Source of the DNA: Thalassotalea_B piscium_A
Lineage (GTDB): Bacteria; Pseudomonadota; Gammaproteobacteria; Enterobacterales; Alteromonadaceae
Length of the DNA stretch: 64,000 nucleotides
Assembly (NCBI GenBank): GCA_049347715.1
Contig: CP186339.1
Span: 1,364,001-1,428,000, forward strand
Direction: 5' to 3'
A model generated the notes under the pieces. That model had not been told where the DNA came from and did no database searches. It was given only the letters and a program-made list of their open reading frames with translations. Made by a program: the position numbers and the translations under genes. Below, in pieces: positions 8,551 to 18,500 of this stretch (position 1 is its first letter; each line of letters begins with the position of its first letter).

Positions 8551-9591
8551 ATGTCTCAAACTAATTTAGCGGTTGAATTCGATTTTACCTTTCCAGCAAA
8601 ACCAGCACCATTAAGCTTGCAAGAGAAGCAGGCATACAAAGATCGTATCAAACAATTATTAATTGAAAAAGATGCGGTGTTGATTGCTCACTATTACACA
8701 GACCCAGAAATTCAAGCGTTGGCAGAAGAAACAGGAGGCTGTGTTGCAGACTCTCTTGAAATGGCACGCTTTGGTAATCAGCACTCAGCTAAAACCTTAA
8801 TTGTCGCTGGTGTTCGTTTTATGGGTGAGACAGCTAAAATACTCACGCCAAATAAAACTATAGTTATGCCGACACTTGAAGCTACATGCTCACTCGATTT
8901 AGGTTGTCCAGTTAAAGAATTTAGTGATTTTTGTGATCAACATCCTGATCGCACTGTTGTGGTTTATGCAAATACCTCTGCGGCAGTTAAAGCCAGAGCC
9001 GATTGGATTGTGACATCCTCTTGTGCCCTTGAAATAATTGAACATTTAGATGAACAAGGCGAAAAAATATTATGGGGACCTGATCGTCATCTAGGTAACT
9101 ACATTAAAAAGCAAACAGATGCCGATATGATCATGTGGCAGGGCGCCTGTATCGTCCATGACGAGTTTAAAACTAAAGCCTTGATGGATATGAAGGCCTT
9201 GCATCCTGATGCTGCTATTCTTGTGCATCCTGAGTCTCCCATTGAAGTGGTAAATTTAGCTGATGCAGTTGGATCTACTAGTCAATTAATTAAAGCTGCG
9301 CAAGAATTACCGAATCAAAAATTTATTGTAGCGACTGACAGAGGCATTTTTTATAAAATGCAGCAGTTATGTCCTGATAAAGAATTCTTCGAAGCGCCAA
9401 CGGCAGGGGAAGGGGCAACATGCAGAAGTTGCGCACATTGTCCTTGGATGGCAATGAACGGCTTAAAAGAAATAGAAGATACATTATTAGATCCAACCGA
9501 AAAAGAAGTGTTTGTTGATATGACATTACGAGATGGAGCGCTTAAATCACTTAATAGAATGCTAGACTTTTCGGCAAATATTAAACGGTAG
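8551..9591 (+). CDS. nadA: Quinolinate synthase NadA
   Basis: NadA is a [4Fe-4S] enzyme that condenses iminoaspartate with dihydroxyacetone phosphate to quinolinate in NAD biosynthesis. The three cluster cysteines fall at Cys113 (ATCSLDLGCP), Cys200 (WQGACIVH) and Cys297 (CAHCPWM), the same numbering as in the E. coli enzyme. HYYTDPEIQ near residue 47 and the C-terminal CRSCAHCPWM block are diagnostic. It has 346 residues. It appears to be a single-gene unit after the tRNA-Lys cluster. Confidence 0.97.
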   Translation: MSQTNLAVEFDFTFPAKPAPLSLQEKQAYKDRIKQLLIEKDAVLIAHYYTDPEIQALAEETGGCVADSLEMARFGNQHSAKTLIVAGVRFMGETAKILTPNKTIVMPTLEATCSLDLGCPVKEFSDFCDQHPDRTVVVYANTSAAVKARADWIVTSSCALEIIEHLDEQGEKILWGPDRHLGNYIKKQTDADMIMWQGACIVHDEFKTKALMDMKALHPDAAILVHPESPIEVVNLADAVGSTSQLIKAAQELPNQKFIVATDRGIFYKMQQLCPDKEFFEAPTAGEGATCRSCAHCPWMAMNGLKEIEDTLLDPTEKEVFVDMTLRDGALKSLNRMLDFSANIKR

Positions 9592-9609
9592 AAAATAAGG
9601 CTTGGATAA

Positions 9610-9656
9610 AAATTAAGCACTTAAAACATATCTGTATACTTTAAGTTGCTTAATTT
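9610..9656. other. Inverted repeat downstream of nadA
   Basis: AATTAAGC-ACTTAAA faces TTTAAGT-TGCTTAATT with a loop of about 14 nt. It could be a stem-loop protecting or ending the nadA mRNA. It lacks a clear U-tract, so I do not call it an intrinsic terminator. Confidence 0.35.
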
Positions 9657-9792
9657 AAACATTTTCCCTACCATAGCGCTGCTTTTAAAGAGTTAGTACA
9701 ATTTCTTAATAGCAGACAAATAGGGATATTTAACTTGGGTGCCAATCATTATGGATGTGTTATAACCCAAAAGTAAAAAGTGTAGTTTCAAA

Positions 9793-9880
9793 GGTGACGT
9801 GTCCGAGTGGCTGAAGGAGCACGCCTGGAAAGTGTGTAAAGGGCAACCTTTCGAGAGTTCGAATCTCTCCGTCACCGCCA
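9793..9880 (+). tRNA. tRNA-Ser (GGA)
   Basis: An 88-nt cloverleaf with the long variable arm of serine tRNAs. The acceptor stem is GGTGACG/CGTCACC, the anticodon loop CTGGAAA gives anticodon GGA, the T-arm is GAGTTCGAATCTC, and CCA is encoded. It is followed by about 470 bp without a gene. Confidence 0.96.
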
Positions 9881-10347
9881 TCTTCTCTTCTGTTAACACC
9901 CCCGACGTTTCATTTTAATAGCTATTAAATATGTTTAGTGACTGTTTTTGATGCCAAGCTAATACCCAATCTATCAAATTAAAGTCCATAAGATTTAAAG
10001 CGGGCGAGTTAAGTTAGGATTTTGATACTGAGTACATCTTGCATCATGATAGCGATTAAAAGCGCTGAAGATTTTGAGAATAGTGAAATGATTATTTTCT
10101 AAATAATGATATTTGCCAGCGCTCTAATTCAAATATTTTCTTTTTTAACGTTATCTTGATAACAGTTAGCTTTTATCGGTATATATTCTTTAGTTTAAAA
10201 ATACATACGAATTCGTTTAGTGTTCAAATTTATCATTCGCTTGCGGCATTCACAGCTTTGATCTTAAGTATAATTTATCTCTTAAAATCAAAGTTGAGAT
10301 GTGACACAAGCGATATATGCTATGTGCTTACTTGAAAATCAAATAGA
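9881..10347. other. Gene-free stretch after tRNA-Ser
   Basis: I see no credible ORF here. The only structure is an imperfect stem-loop at about 10256-10293 (CTTTGATcTTAAG facing CTTAAaATCAAAG). It lies just beyond the stop of the minus-strand fahA operon and may help end it, although no T-run follows. Confidence 0.4.
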
Positions 10348-11355
10348 CTAGCTTTGTACAACATCTTGGTTAATTTGACCAAAAATAGATTGTCCATCAG
10401 CATCAAACATTTCAATCTGAATGTTATCACCAAAACTCATAAATGGAGTGTTTGGTTTGCCGTTTTCAATGGTTTCAATCATGCGGATTTCAGCTATACA
10501 ACTATAACCAACACCACCTTCTGCCACAGGCTTACCAGGACCGTCGTTTAGTTTATTGGATACAGTGCCTGAGCCAATCACTGTGCCTGATGTTAATGGG
10601 CGTGTTTTAGCGGCATGTGCGATTAACTGACCAAAATGGAAAGTCATATCGATACCTGCATTTGGGTTACCAAATAATTTGTTGTTGTAACGAGAGCATA
10701 GCGGTAAAGCCAATTTACCGTTACTCCAGGCAGAGCCTAATTCTTTTGGTGTTACACACACTGGGCTAAATGCGCTTGAAGGTTTAGATTGGAAAAAGCC
10801 AAACCCTTTAGCTAACTCACCAGGAATTAATCCACGTAATGATACATCATTAACAATCATTACCAGGTTTATATAGTTAAGGGCGTCTTCAGCATTGACT
10901 CCCATAGGTACATCACCGGTAATTACAGCAACTTCCGCTTCAAAATCAATACCAAAACCTTCAGTTTGTGGCATTAATATTGGAGAATGGGGAGCTAAAA
11001 ATGCATCTGAGCCGCCTTGGTACATTAATGGGTCAGTCCAAAAGGTTTCTGGCATTTCGGCGTTGCGAGCCTTACGTACCAATTCTACATGATTGACATA
11101 AGCACTACCGTCAGCCCATTGATATGCTCTTGGTAATGGTGAATGACAAGCGGTTTGCTCAAACTCAACGCCTTCAATTTCACCGGCTTCTAATTGGTCA
11201 AATAATGCTTCTAGTTTTGCTTCCGTTGTTGCCCAATCATCTAATGCCGCTTGCATTGTTGGCGCTATATCAGCAGCACTCACCATTTTGGTTAACGCGC
11301 TGTTAACTACGTATAACTGACCATCGCGGCCTGCTTTAATACTTGCTAATTTCAT
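10348..11355 (-). CDS. fahA: Fumarylacetoacetase (FAH family)
   Basis: This enzyme probably hydrolyses fumarylacetoacetate to fumarate and acetoacetate, the last step of tyrosine breakdown. The FAH fold is recognisable from about residue 130: GFGIDFEAEVAVITGDVPMG carries acidic metal ligands, and NDVSLRGLIPGELAKGFGFFQSKP and TSGTVIGSGTVSN are family blocks. It has 335 residues with a bacterial-type N-terminal domain. Its ATG overlaps the stop of the upstream VOC gene by one base, so it is translationally coupled. The hpd gene two positions upstream supports fumarylacetoacetase over other FAH activities. Confidence 0.88.
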   Translation of the reverse strand: MKLASIKAGRDGQLYVVNSALTKMVSAADIAPTMQAALDDWATTEAKLEALFDQLEAGEIEGVEFEQTACHSPLPRAYQWADGSAYVNHVELVRKARNAEMPETFWTDPLMYQGGSDAFLAPHSPILMPQTEGFGIDFEAEVAVITGDVPMGVNAEDALNYINLVMIVNDVSLRGLIPGELAKGFGFFQSKPSSAFSPVCVTPKELGSAWSNGKLALPLCSRYNNKLFGNPNAGIDMTFHFGQLIAHAAKTRPLTSGTVIGSGTVSNKLNDGPGKPVAEGGVGYSCIAEIRMIETIENGKPNTPFMSFGDNIQIEMFDADGQSIFGQINQDVVQS

Positions 11356-11921
11356 TATTTATCACCTAAAAAACTTTTCTCATCAAAGTTAGCGCCATTA
11401 TCATTATGTAACCATGCTGCATGGTTTGGCGCTTTTTTAGTTATTGCCCATTCATCTAACATAAGAGGAGCAACGCGTTTTAACTCTTCCATCATACCTG
11501 GTTTTGCTGTTTGTGCAGCAAGCTCCATACGATGACCATTTGGATCAAAGAAGTAAATTGACTCAAAAATAGTATGATTTACCGGACCCAACACATCAAT
11601 TCCTGCATCTTCTAGTTTGGCTTTCGTTGCTAACAACTCATCCATAGATTCTACTTCAAAAGCAATATGTTGTACCCATTCAGGGGTGTTAACATCACGA
11701 CCCATTTTAGGCGAGTTAGGTAATTCAAAGAACGCCAACACATTACCCTGACCTGCATCTAAAAACACATGCATATAAGGGTCGGGGGCTTTAGTTGATG
11801 GTACTTCATTTTCAGCAATTGCTAGTTGAAAATCCATGCCTAGCATATCACGGTAAAATTCAACGGTTTCTTTTGCATCATTGCAGCGGTAAGCCACATG
11901 ATGAATTCGTTTAATAGCCAT
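11355..11921 (-). CDS. VOC-family (glyoxalase/extradiol dioxygenase-like) protein
   Basis: This is a single VOC-fold metalloprotein of 188 residues. Candidate metal ligands are His8 (IHHVAY), His85 (WVQHIAFEV) and Glu133 (NGHRMELAA), with the paired beta-alpha-beta layout of the superfamily. It sits between hpd (11 bp upstream) and fahA (1-bp overlap), where hmgA or maiA is found in other tyrosine operons. No cupin-type homogentisate dioxygenase or GST-type maleylacetoacetate isomerase is in the window. It could process the homogentisate branch or detoxify an aldehyde; sequence alone does not decide. Confidence 0.75.
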   Translation of the reverse strand: MAIKRIHHVAYRCNDAKETVEFYRDMLGMDFQLAIAENEVPSTKAPDPYMHVFLDAGQGNVLAFFELPNSPKMGRDVNTPEWVQHIAFEVESMDELLATKAKLEDAGIDVLGPVNHTIFESIYFFDPNGHRMELAAQTAKPGMMEELKRVAPLMLDEWAITKKAPNHAAWLHNDNGANFDEKSFLGDK

Positions 11922-11932
11922 TATTTACCTTC

Positions 11933-13009
11933 TTACTTATTGTTGCCAATTACACCGCGTTCTACTTGGTCGCGTTCAATTGATTCAAATAAAGCTTTAA
12001 AGTTACCTTCGCCAAAACCATCGTCTTCTTTACGTTGAATAAATTCAAAAAATACTGGGCCAAGTAAGGTATCAGAGAAAATTTGTAATAATAAACGAGG
12101 TTTCTCGCCGTCAGTGGTACCGTCAACTAATATGCCTCTAGCTTGTAATTGGTCGACTGGTTCACCATGACCAGGTAGTCGTTCTTCTAACATCTCGTAA
12201 TATGTATTTGGTGGTGCAGTCATAAACTTCACACCTTGTTTTTTCAGTCTATCCCAACATGCAATAATATCATCGCAAGCAAAAGCAATATGTTGAATAC
12301 CTTCACCGTTATACTTCATCAAATACTCTTCAATTTGACCACCGCCGTTCGCTTCTTCATTCAAAGGAATACGAATTTTACCGTCTGGTGCTGTCATCGC
12401 TTTTGATGTTAAACCTGTGTATTCGCCTTTAATGTCAAAGTAACGAATTTCACGGAAGTTAAATAGATTTTCATAATATTTAGCCCAGTAAGCCATACGG
12501 CCACGATAAACATTGTGAGTTAAATGATCTAGCGTATGGAACCCACAACCTTCTGGATGATGGTCAACGCCTTCAAGCCAGTTAAAATCAATATCATAGA
12601 TAGTATTTGTACCTTCGTATCGATCAATTAGATATAAGGTAGCACCACCGATACCTTTAATGGCAGGCAAACGTAATTCCATTGGCCCAGTTTCGATGAT
12701 GACAGGTTGAGCCCCCTTATCTAATGCTGATTGATAGGCTAATTGTGCATTCTTAACGCGAAAGGCCATACCACAAGCTGATGGTCCATGTTCTTCAGCA
12801 TAATACGCCGCATGACTTTTTGGTTCGTAGTTAGTGATTAAGTTGATATCACCTTGACGCCATAACTCTACTTGCTTAGATTTATGTTTAGCAACTAATA
12901 CAAACCCCATACTTTCAAATACTGGCTCTAAAATACCACGTGTTGGTGCAGTGAATTCTACAAATTCAAAGCCGTCAAGGCCCATTGGGTTTTCAAATAA
13001 GTCAGTCAT
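11933..13009 (-). CDS. hpd: 4-Hydroxyphenylpyruvate dioxygenase
   Basis: HPPD converts 4-hydroxyphenylpyruvate to homogentisate with Fe(II) and O2. The iron ligands are visible as His162 (HTLDHLTHNV), His240 (GIQHIAFA) and Glu322 (GPVFFEFIQRK), matching the bacterial enzymes. The start is the ATG at 13009 because AGGAGAG lies just upstream on the minus strand; a longer reading to 13027 lacks such a site. It has 358 residues. It is the first gene of the hpd-VOC-fahA operon and is divergent from a MarR regulator 116 bp away, which probably controls it. Confidence 0.96.
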   Translation of the reverse strand: MTDLFENPMGLDGFEFVEFTAPTRGILEPVFESMGFVLVAKHKSKQVELWRQGDINLITNYEPKSHAAYYAEEHGPSACGMAFRVKNAQLAYQSALDKGAQPVIIETGPMELRLPAIKGIGGATLYLIDRYEGTNTIYDIDFNWLEGVDHHPEGCGFHTLDHLTHNVYRGRMAYWAKYYENLFNFREIRYFDIKGEYTGLTSKAMTAPDGKIRIPLNEEANGGGQIEEYLMKYNGEGIQHIAFACDDIIACWDRLKKQGVKFMTAPPNTYYEMLEERLPGHGEPVDQLQARGILVDGTTDGEKPRLLLQIFSDTLLGPVFFEFIQRKEDDGFGEGNFKALFESIERDQVERGVIGNNK

Positions 13010-13125
13010 TATCTCTCCTAAATTCAATGCTTTTAGGCATTTTTCTTGTTGGTTAATATGCTATATACTTTTATATGTACACACTTTAGTTGCAAGTGAA
13101 ACTAATTACAATGGAGGCATTGAAT

Positions 13126-13572
13126 ATGTCAGATACCAAAACTGGCACTTTAAATTTACAACAATTTTTACCCTATCGTTTGTCTGCTTTATCAAACCGT
13201 ATTTCTCAATCACTAGCCTCCAAATATAGTGAACGTTTTGGGATCAATGTGCATGAGTGGCGCATATTAGCGGCGCTTGGTGAAGAGGCGCATTTATCTT
13301 CAGTTGCTCTTACCAATCGCATTGCAATGGATAAAGTGGCAGTATCCAGAGCCGTTAAAAGGTTGATTGAAAAAGGTTTATTGGTAAAGCATTTAGATAA
13401 TAATGATCAACGTAGTCATGTATTAGCTTTAACAAAACATGGCGTTGAAATGTATCAACAGCTTATTCCTATTGCCCTTGAGCATGAAAAATCAATGATT
13501 GCTAACTTAACCTTAAAGGATAAGAACGATTTACTTAAGTTGTTAAGTAAGTTAGATAACACTTCTATTTAA
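13126..13572 (+). CDS. MarR-family regulator, probable repressor of hpd operon
   Basis: A winged helix-turn-helix protein of the MarR family, 148 residues. The recognition region reads LSSVALTNRIAMDKVAVSRAVKRLIEKGLL, with the wing at DNNDQRSHVLALT. The start is ATG 13126 with GGAGG 8 bp upstream; upstream TTG and ATG codons lack that spacing. It is divergent from hpd and is a good candidate for a homogentisate or hydroxyphenylpyruvate-responsive regulator of the HmgR type. The ligand is inferred from context only. Confidence 0.88.
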   Translation: MSDTKTGTLNLQQFLPYRLSALSNRISQSLASKYSERFGINVHEWRILAALGEEAHLSSVALTNRIAMDKVAVSRAVKRLIEKGLLVKHLDNNDQRSHVLALTKHGVEMYQQLIPIALEHEKSMIANLTLKDKNDLLKLLSKLDNTSI

Positions 13573-14204
13573 CGCTATTAGGTGTAAAGAAAATTGTACA
13601 AATATTTTTATGTCAATTAATACTTACATCATTAGCTTCACATTACCTACATCAGGCTCTCATTTAGGGAATAGGTTATTTTAGAGTACATTGCTTGGAT
13701 ACATAGTATTCTCTCGCTCAAATAACCGAGTTACACCAAAGAGTGCATCTTAATTTTGTGTAGATATACCTTTGCGTTTTGAACCCTCCTTTAAAATAGG
13801 GTAGCCAATTTTTGAACTTATAGCCGATGCTTCACGTATAGTACTCAAGCAATATTAATTATTAGCGTGTCTGATAATATTAAATTTGTTGTAGTTCCTG
13901 TATTGGCGCTAAAAGGCTTTGTTTTACTGTTAATATTGATAAGAGCGGGCGCTTTGACTGTGATGATTATGAGATCTTGCCCCCTAAATTTAACGCATTA
14001 TTACTAGCATTGATGGAGCCTGAGATAAGTTAATCAATATAGTATTAATGGCGGGGCTGAGGTAGTCAGTTTTATTTATGGTACTTAGGGCTATGTTTAA
14101 TTCATTTGCGAAAAAATAATTATCTTGGATGTTTAATCTTTATACTAGGCGTACTTATCTAATTTATTACGCAGTAAAACTTACAATTAATTACCGAGGT
14201 TACT
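13573..14204. other. Gene-free stretch with a possible decayed wHTH fragment
   Basis: No intact gene is present in these 632 bp. At 13920-14033 on the plus strand a short coding-like stretch reads FTVNIDKSG...EILPPKFNALLLALMEPEIS and then stops. This resembles the start of an OmpR/CadC-type winged helix (the LxPKxFALLxxLMEHP pattern). It has no start codon and ends early, so if real it is a relic. The rest shows nothing I can support. Confidence 0.25.
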
Positions 14205-14741
14205 ATGACAGATTCATTAAAACTCACAATGGGTAGTATTTTTCCATTGATTGAAGCGACATTGCTTGATGGCACGACGGTAAACTTAGGTAAAGCGCAT
14301 AACGGCGCCGATTGGCAAATGCTAGTAGTGTATCGAGGTAAACATTGCCCACTGTGTGTGCGATACCTTAATTTACTAGAAGAACATCAAGACGCATTAA
14401 AAGCGATTGGTGTAAGTGTTTCCGCAGTGTCTGCGGATACCAAAGAGCAGTTAATCGAAAATATGGACAAGTTAACTATTACTTTTCCTATTGCTTATGG
14501 GTTAACTGAGTCTCAAATGAAACAATTAGGGCTTTATATTTCAGCCCCTCGTTCAGAACAAGAAACAGATCATAATTTTGCAGAGCCAGCATTATTTGTG
14601 ATTAACGATGAAGGCATATTACAAGCGATTAATATAGCTAATACACCTTTCTTACGTCCTGAATTAGATGTGGTTGTAAGAGGACTAACCTTCGTTCGTA
14701 GTCAAAATGATTATCCTATTCGTGGCACGGTGGCTTATTAA
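14205..14741 (+). CDS. Peroxiredoxin-like (AhpC/TSA family) protein
   Basis: A thioredoxin-fold protein of 178 residues. The probable active site is KHCPLCVRYL (about residues 47-56), a CxxC in the peroxidatic position, preceded by LVVYRGKHCP as in AhpC/TSA family members. PALFVINDEGILQAINI carries the conserved cis-Pro region. It is likely a thiol peroxidase or oxidoreductase; the substrate is unknown. GAGG precedes the ATG at 14205. It appears monocistronic. Confidence 0.85.
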   Translation: MTDSLKLTMGSIFPLIEATLLDGTTVNLGKAHNGADWQMLVVYRGKHCPLCVRYLNLLEEHQDALKAIGVSVSAVSADTKEQLIENMDKLTITFPIAYGLTESQMKQLGLYISAPRSEQETDHNFAEPALFVINDEGILQAINIANTPFLRPELDVVVRGLTFVRSQNDYPIRGTVAY

Positions 14742-14878
14742 TCTCCCTTTTCTCTCAGTAATTAACAAAACTAACTAGTTGTAGGTAGTAAGTATATGGA
14801 TGATATAAAATTAGCTATTGCTAGTATCTAAGTTGTTGGGTAAATACTACTTTGACCATAATGACGAGACAAATTCAG

Positions 14879-15391
14879 ATGTATAACAGTAAAAAAAATC
14901 AAGGCTTCACCTTAATTGAGTTAGTAGCTGTGATAGTGCTTTTAGGCGTTTTAGCTGCGGTTGCAGCGCCTAAATTTATCAACTTAAGCTCAGATGCTAA
15001 CAAAGCAGCATTAGAGGCAATGGGAGGGACTATTTTATCAAGTGCTAAATTAGTTTATGGCAAAGCACTGGTTCAGCAAGTGCAAAATGAAGCGGTTACT
15101 ACTATTGATATTAATGGGGATGGCAGTGATGATATTGAAATTAAGTATGGTTATCCGAGTGCGAACAGAACAACAGGTATAGCTAATGCTCTTAATATTA
15201 GTGATGATTGGGCTTATGGGGATACCTATGGCGGGGGCAGTTTTTACGTAACTCGCGCTTCAATGGCTGGATTTAGTGGTAGAACTAACAACAACATACC
15301 TATTACTCGTACTAAATGTTATTTAAGTTATAAGTCGCCAACAGTTGCAGGGGGAACTCCAACTGTTACTTATATCACTGCGGATTGTTAA
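14879..15391 (+). CDS. Type IV pilin-like (MSHA/PilA-type) prepilin
   Basis: The prepilin signature is NQG/FTLIELVAVIVLLGVLAAVAAPKF: a short charged leader, a Gly before the cleavage site, Phe at mature position 1 and Glu at +5, then a hydrophobic helix. The head domain ends with two cysteines (TKCYLSYK and the C-terminal ITADC), probably closing the usual pilin disulfide loop. The start at ATG 14879 gives a 9-residue leader; ATG 14861 or TTG 14852 would lengthen it. No pilus assembly genes are nearby, so this is an orphan pilin. Confidence 0.88.
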   Translation: MYNSKKNQGFTLIELVAVIVLLGVLAAVAAPKFINLSSDANKAALEAMGGTILSSAKLVYGKALVQQVQNEAVTTIDINGDGSDDIEIKYGYPSANRTTGIANALNISDDWAYGDTYGGGSFYVTRASMAGFSGRTNNNIPITRTKCYLSYKSPTVAGGTPTVTYITADC

Positions 15392-15455
15392 TTATTTGTA
15401 TTGCAGTGCAGATAATTAAACTTGCCTGTTAAGTTAGAAAGCGTTTTAACTATGC

Positions 15456-15493
15456 ATCTAGCAACATCCTCTTATTGATTATTGTTGCTAGAT
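15456..15493. terminator. Inverted repeat between convergent pilin and ankyrin genes
   Basis: ATCTAGCAACA (15456-15466) and TGTTGCTAGAT (15483-15493) form a perfect 11-bp stem with a 16-nt loop. It lies between two convergent genes, where a bidirectional terminator would sit. The T-tract is weak on both sides. Confidence 0.45.
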
Positions 15494-15556
15494 TCATTTG
15501 GTAGTGCAAGCTAGTAGCTATAACCACCTTAGTTGTCATGACACGTTTTGCAAAAC

Positions 15557-18500
15557 TTATGCTTGTTCTATCAACATCTTTTTAATGTTATTCAATACTT
15601 CTACTTTTTTCTTGTTTCTTCTTATTTCTTTCATTTTTAATTCAACAAAAGATTGCGCATCTAGATTTTTATTGTTCTTAATGGTTTGATCTGCCCCAGC
15701 ATTAAGTAAAAGCTTAACTACTTCATATTTTCTTGCTGAAATAGCCAGATGCAGGGGAGTGTCTCCCTTATCGTTTTGTGCATCTAGATTAGCTTCTTCT
15801 TTAATTAAGCGTTTCACCATTTTTATTGATTCATCCCCCAGTTTTCGATGAATTGCAGAGTGCAATACCGTGTTAGCGTTGGCATCAATCGCAAAAATGT
15901 CAGAGTCATGTTTAATTAATTGCGCCAATATACTATCGGTATTTGCCATCATAGCAGGGGTTTTTATATAAAGTGATTGACCATATTGATCAATATCTAC
16001 CCCTTGTTTGGCTAAATAGTTAATAATTTCTTCTGGTGGGCTTGTCTCTTTTTTTCGTTCTATTGCTCGCTTACGAGTAAATTCATATTCCTTTTTTGAA
16101 ACCAGTAGTAAAGGCGTTAGCCCATCGGAATTAAACGTTGTCATTGAATAGTGATATTTACTTAGTATTTTTAATGTTTTTAAATCAAATGCACTAGCAG
16201 CAATAGTTGCTGATGGATTAAGCGGATTGTCTTTGACTTTGTGCTTGGCTAAGTATTCTAGAGTATCATAAGCGGCATGAGTTGCAGCTAAGCCCATAAG
16301 ATTATAGCTTTCATGGGGGTAACAGCTTAAGTCACTGACATTTTTCTTAATATATTCAACATTATCTTTCCAAATTTCATGCCTAATTTTTTTTCTATCT
16401 TGACAAAGGTTAGCGTTGGCAATTTTTTTTAATTTTTCAACTCTATTTTTAAACTCAGATCGAGAAAGTCGATTACTTGGGCTTTTAGGTTTATATGCTT
16501 TTACCGTGATGGTTTCTACTTGCTCTTCCTGCTTAGGGCTTACCTCAATTTTAGTCACTTTAGTCACTTTAGTTATTTTTGTGTTGCTAGATAACGTTTT
16601 CGCAGTGTTAGGCGTTCGGGATGAAAGGTCTGTAATAATGTTTTCTAAGGCTGTTGAGTTAGTCGAAGAAATAATTCTATTTTCTTTAATTGCCTCTTTT
16701 GCGATATCAAGTGGTGTTTTATTGTCGTTATTTTTTATTAACCAGTTAGCATTCAAGTCAAGATACAATTTAAATGTTTTAACCGATCCCCTTTGTATTG
16801 CACGATGCAAAATGGTATTGCCATTATTATCTTTAGCATTGATGATATTTGGGTTATTAATTACAGCCGCTTTAATTAATTTAGGTGAGCGCTCACTCCA
16901 GTCACGACTATCGTAATGGTGGAGTGCCGTTAACCCTTGAGTATTTTTTTTGTCAACTTTTGCTCCTTGTGCAATTAGATAATTAAATACCTCTAATGAG
17001 TCTGTGCTTGCCAGAGCATCCAGCCCATTTATATCTACTGCGTTAATATTTGCACCATTTTCAATAAGAAACGTAACAACCTCAAGAGGGGTGTTACTTT
17101 TCTGTTTTGTTGTTATACCTAAATTTGTAGTAGTGCTTTTACTAGCTGCTGTGATTAAAGCTGTTTTTTGTTGTGAATCAGCTTTGTTAATATCAAAATT
17201 ATTAGCTAATAGAATTTTCATGAAATTAATATTAAGATTTTTTGCTACAGAAACCATTAGAGGCATTTTATCATTGTCTTTTACTTTAGCTGCTAAAAAG
17301 GGGAATGATTTTTCAGCATGTAAAATATTAGCAATATTGAGAAGATCTAACTTGCCATTCAATAAACAGTTGTAATTAGTTATTTGGGTCTGTAAATAGT
17401 TAATATCATTATCTTTAATCGCTTCACCTGTTTTATTAGTTTTTTCACAAACAACTAACTCTGGGTTATATTGCGGTTTTCTTGCGACAGCGGTGCCATT
17501 AAGTAAGTTAATTATTTTATTCGCGCTAACTTTTGATTGACCTGTATAGTTTTTTTCATTTTTTATGGCAATATCTAATGCCGTTGTGCCATCGTATATT
17601 TTGATAGTAGGATCAGCTTTGTACCACATGAGTACTTCTACTTTTTTATAACTTCCAACAAAAACTGCTTGATACAGTACTGTTTTACCATAGTTGTCAA
17701 CGGTATTTATTTCTGCGCCATGCTCTAATAAATACACGATAACTTCTAGTTCTTTAGCTTTCATTAGTGGCGTTTTATTTTTAGCGTTAATACCGTTAAA
17801 GCTAACACCATTTTCATTTAAAAATTTGAGCACAGCTAATGTTGGGCTTACATTCAAAGAGTTACGTGATAAGTGTTTGTAGTTAGCATATACCGCTGAA
17901 TGAGCAGCATTATCACCATTAAATAAGTAGCCATTAATGGGGAAGTTGTTTGCTTTCAGTTTTTTTAGTACTTCTAAATTTAAATTTTTCGCTGCCAACA
18001 CGGCTGCGGGAGCAAGAGGTAGGTCTTTAGTTAATGGAATAAGGTAATTTGTACTTTTAGTTGCTCTGTAACTAATAGCTGCTAGCAATGGCGTCATACC
18101 GTCACCAATTGAACAATTGAAATCAGTTAAATTCGCTTTGACATAAGCTAAATCATCCTTTTTCAGGGCGCGAGTAAGTGCTTTAGCGTTGTTGCATTGA
18201 TTATTTTTGCTGGAGTCTTTTAATTGCCTCATTAAAGCTTTTTCTAACGCTTTAGTAATTGGTTGGTTTTTATTTTGGCTGGTTTGGCTAGCGATATTAG
18301 TTGCTTCTACTTTTGCTAAGGGAGCTGAATTTTGTTTCTCTTGGTTTGAACTAACAACTACAGAAGGTGAAAATAGAGCAATTAAGTCCTTATTATCGGT
18401 TTCTTTTGCTAACATAAGTGCTGTTTGGTCTTTGTTGTCTTTTAAATTTAGATCCACATTGGTTTGCAATAATAAGCTTACAAGCACTTTGTTTTCATAT

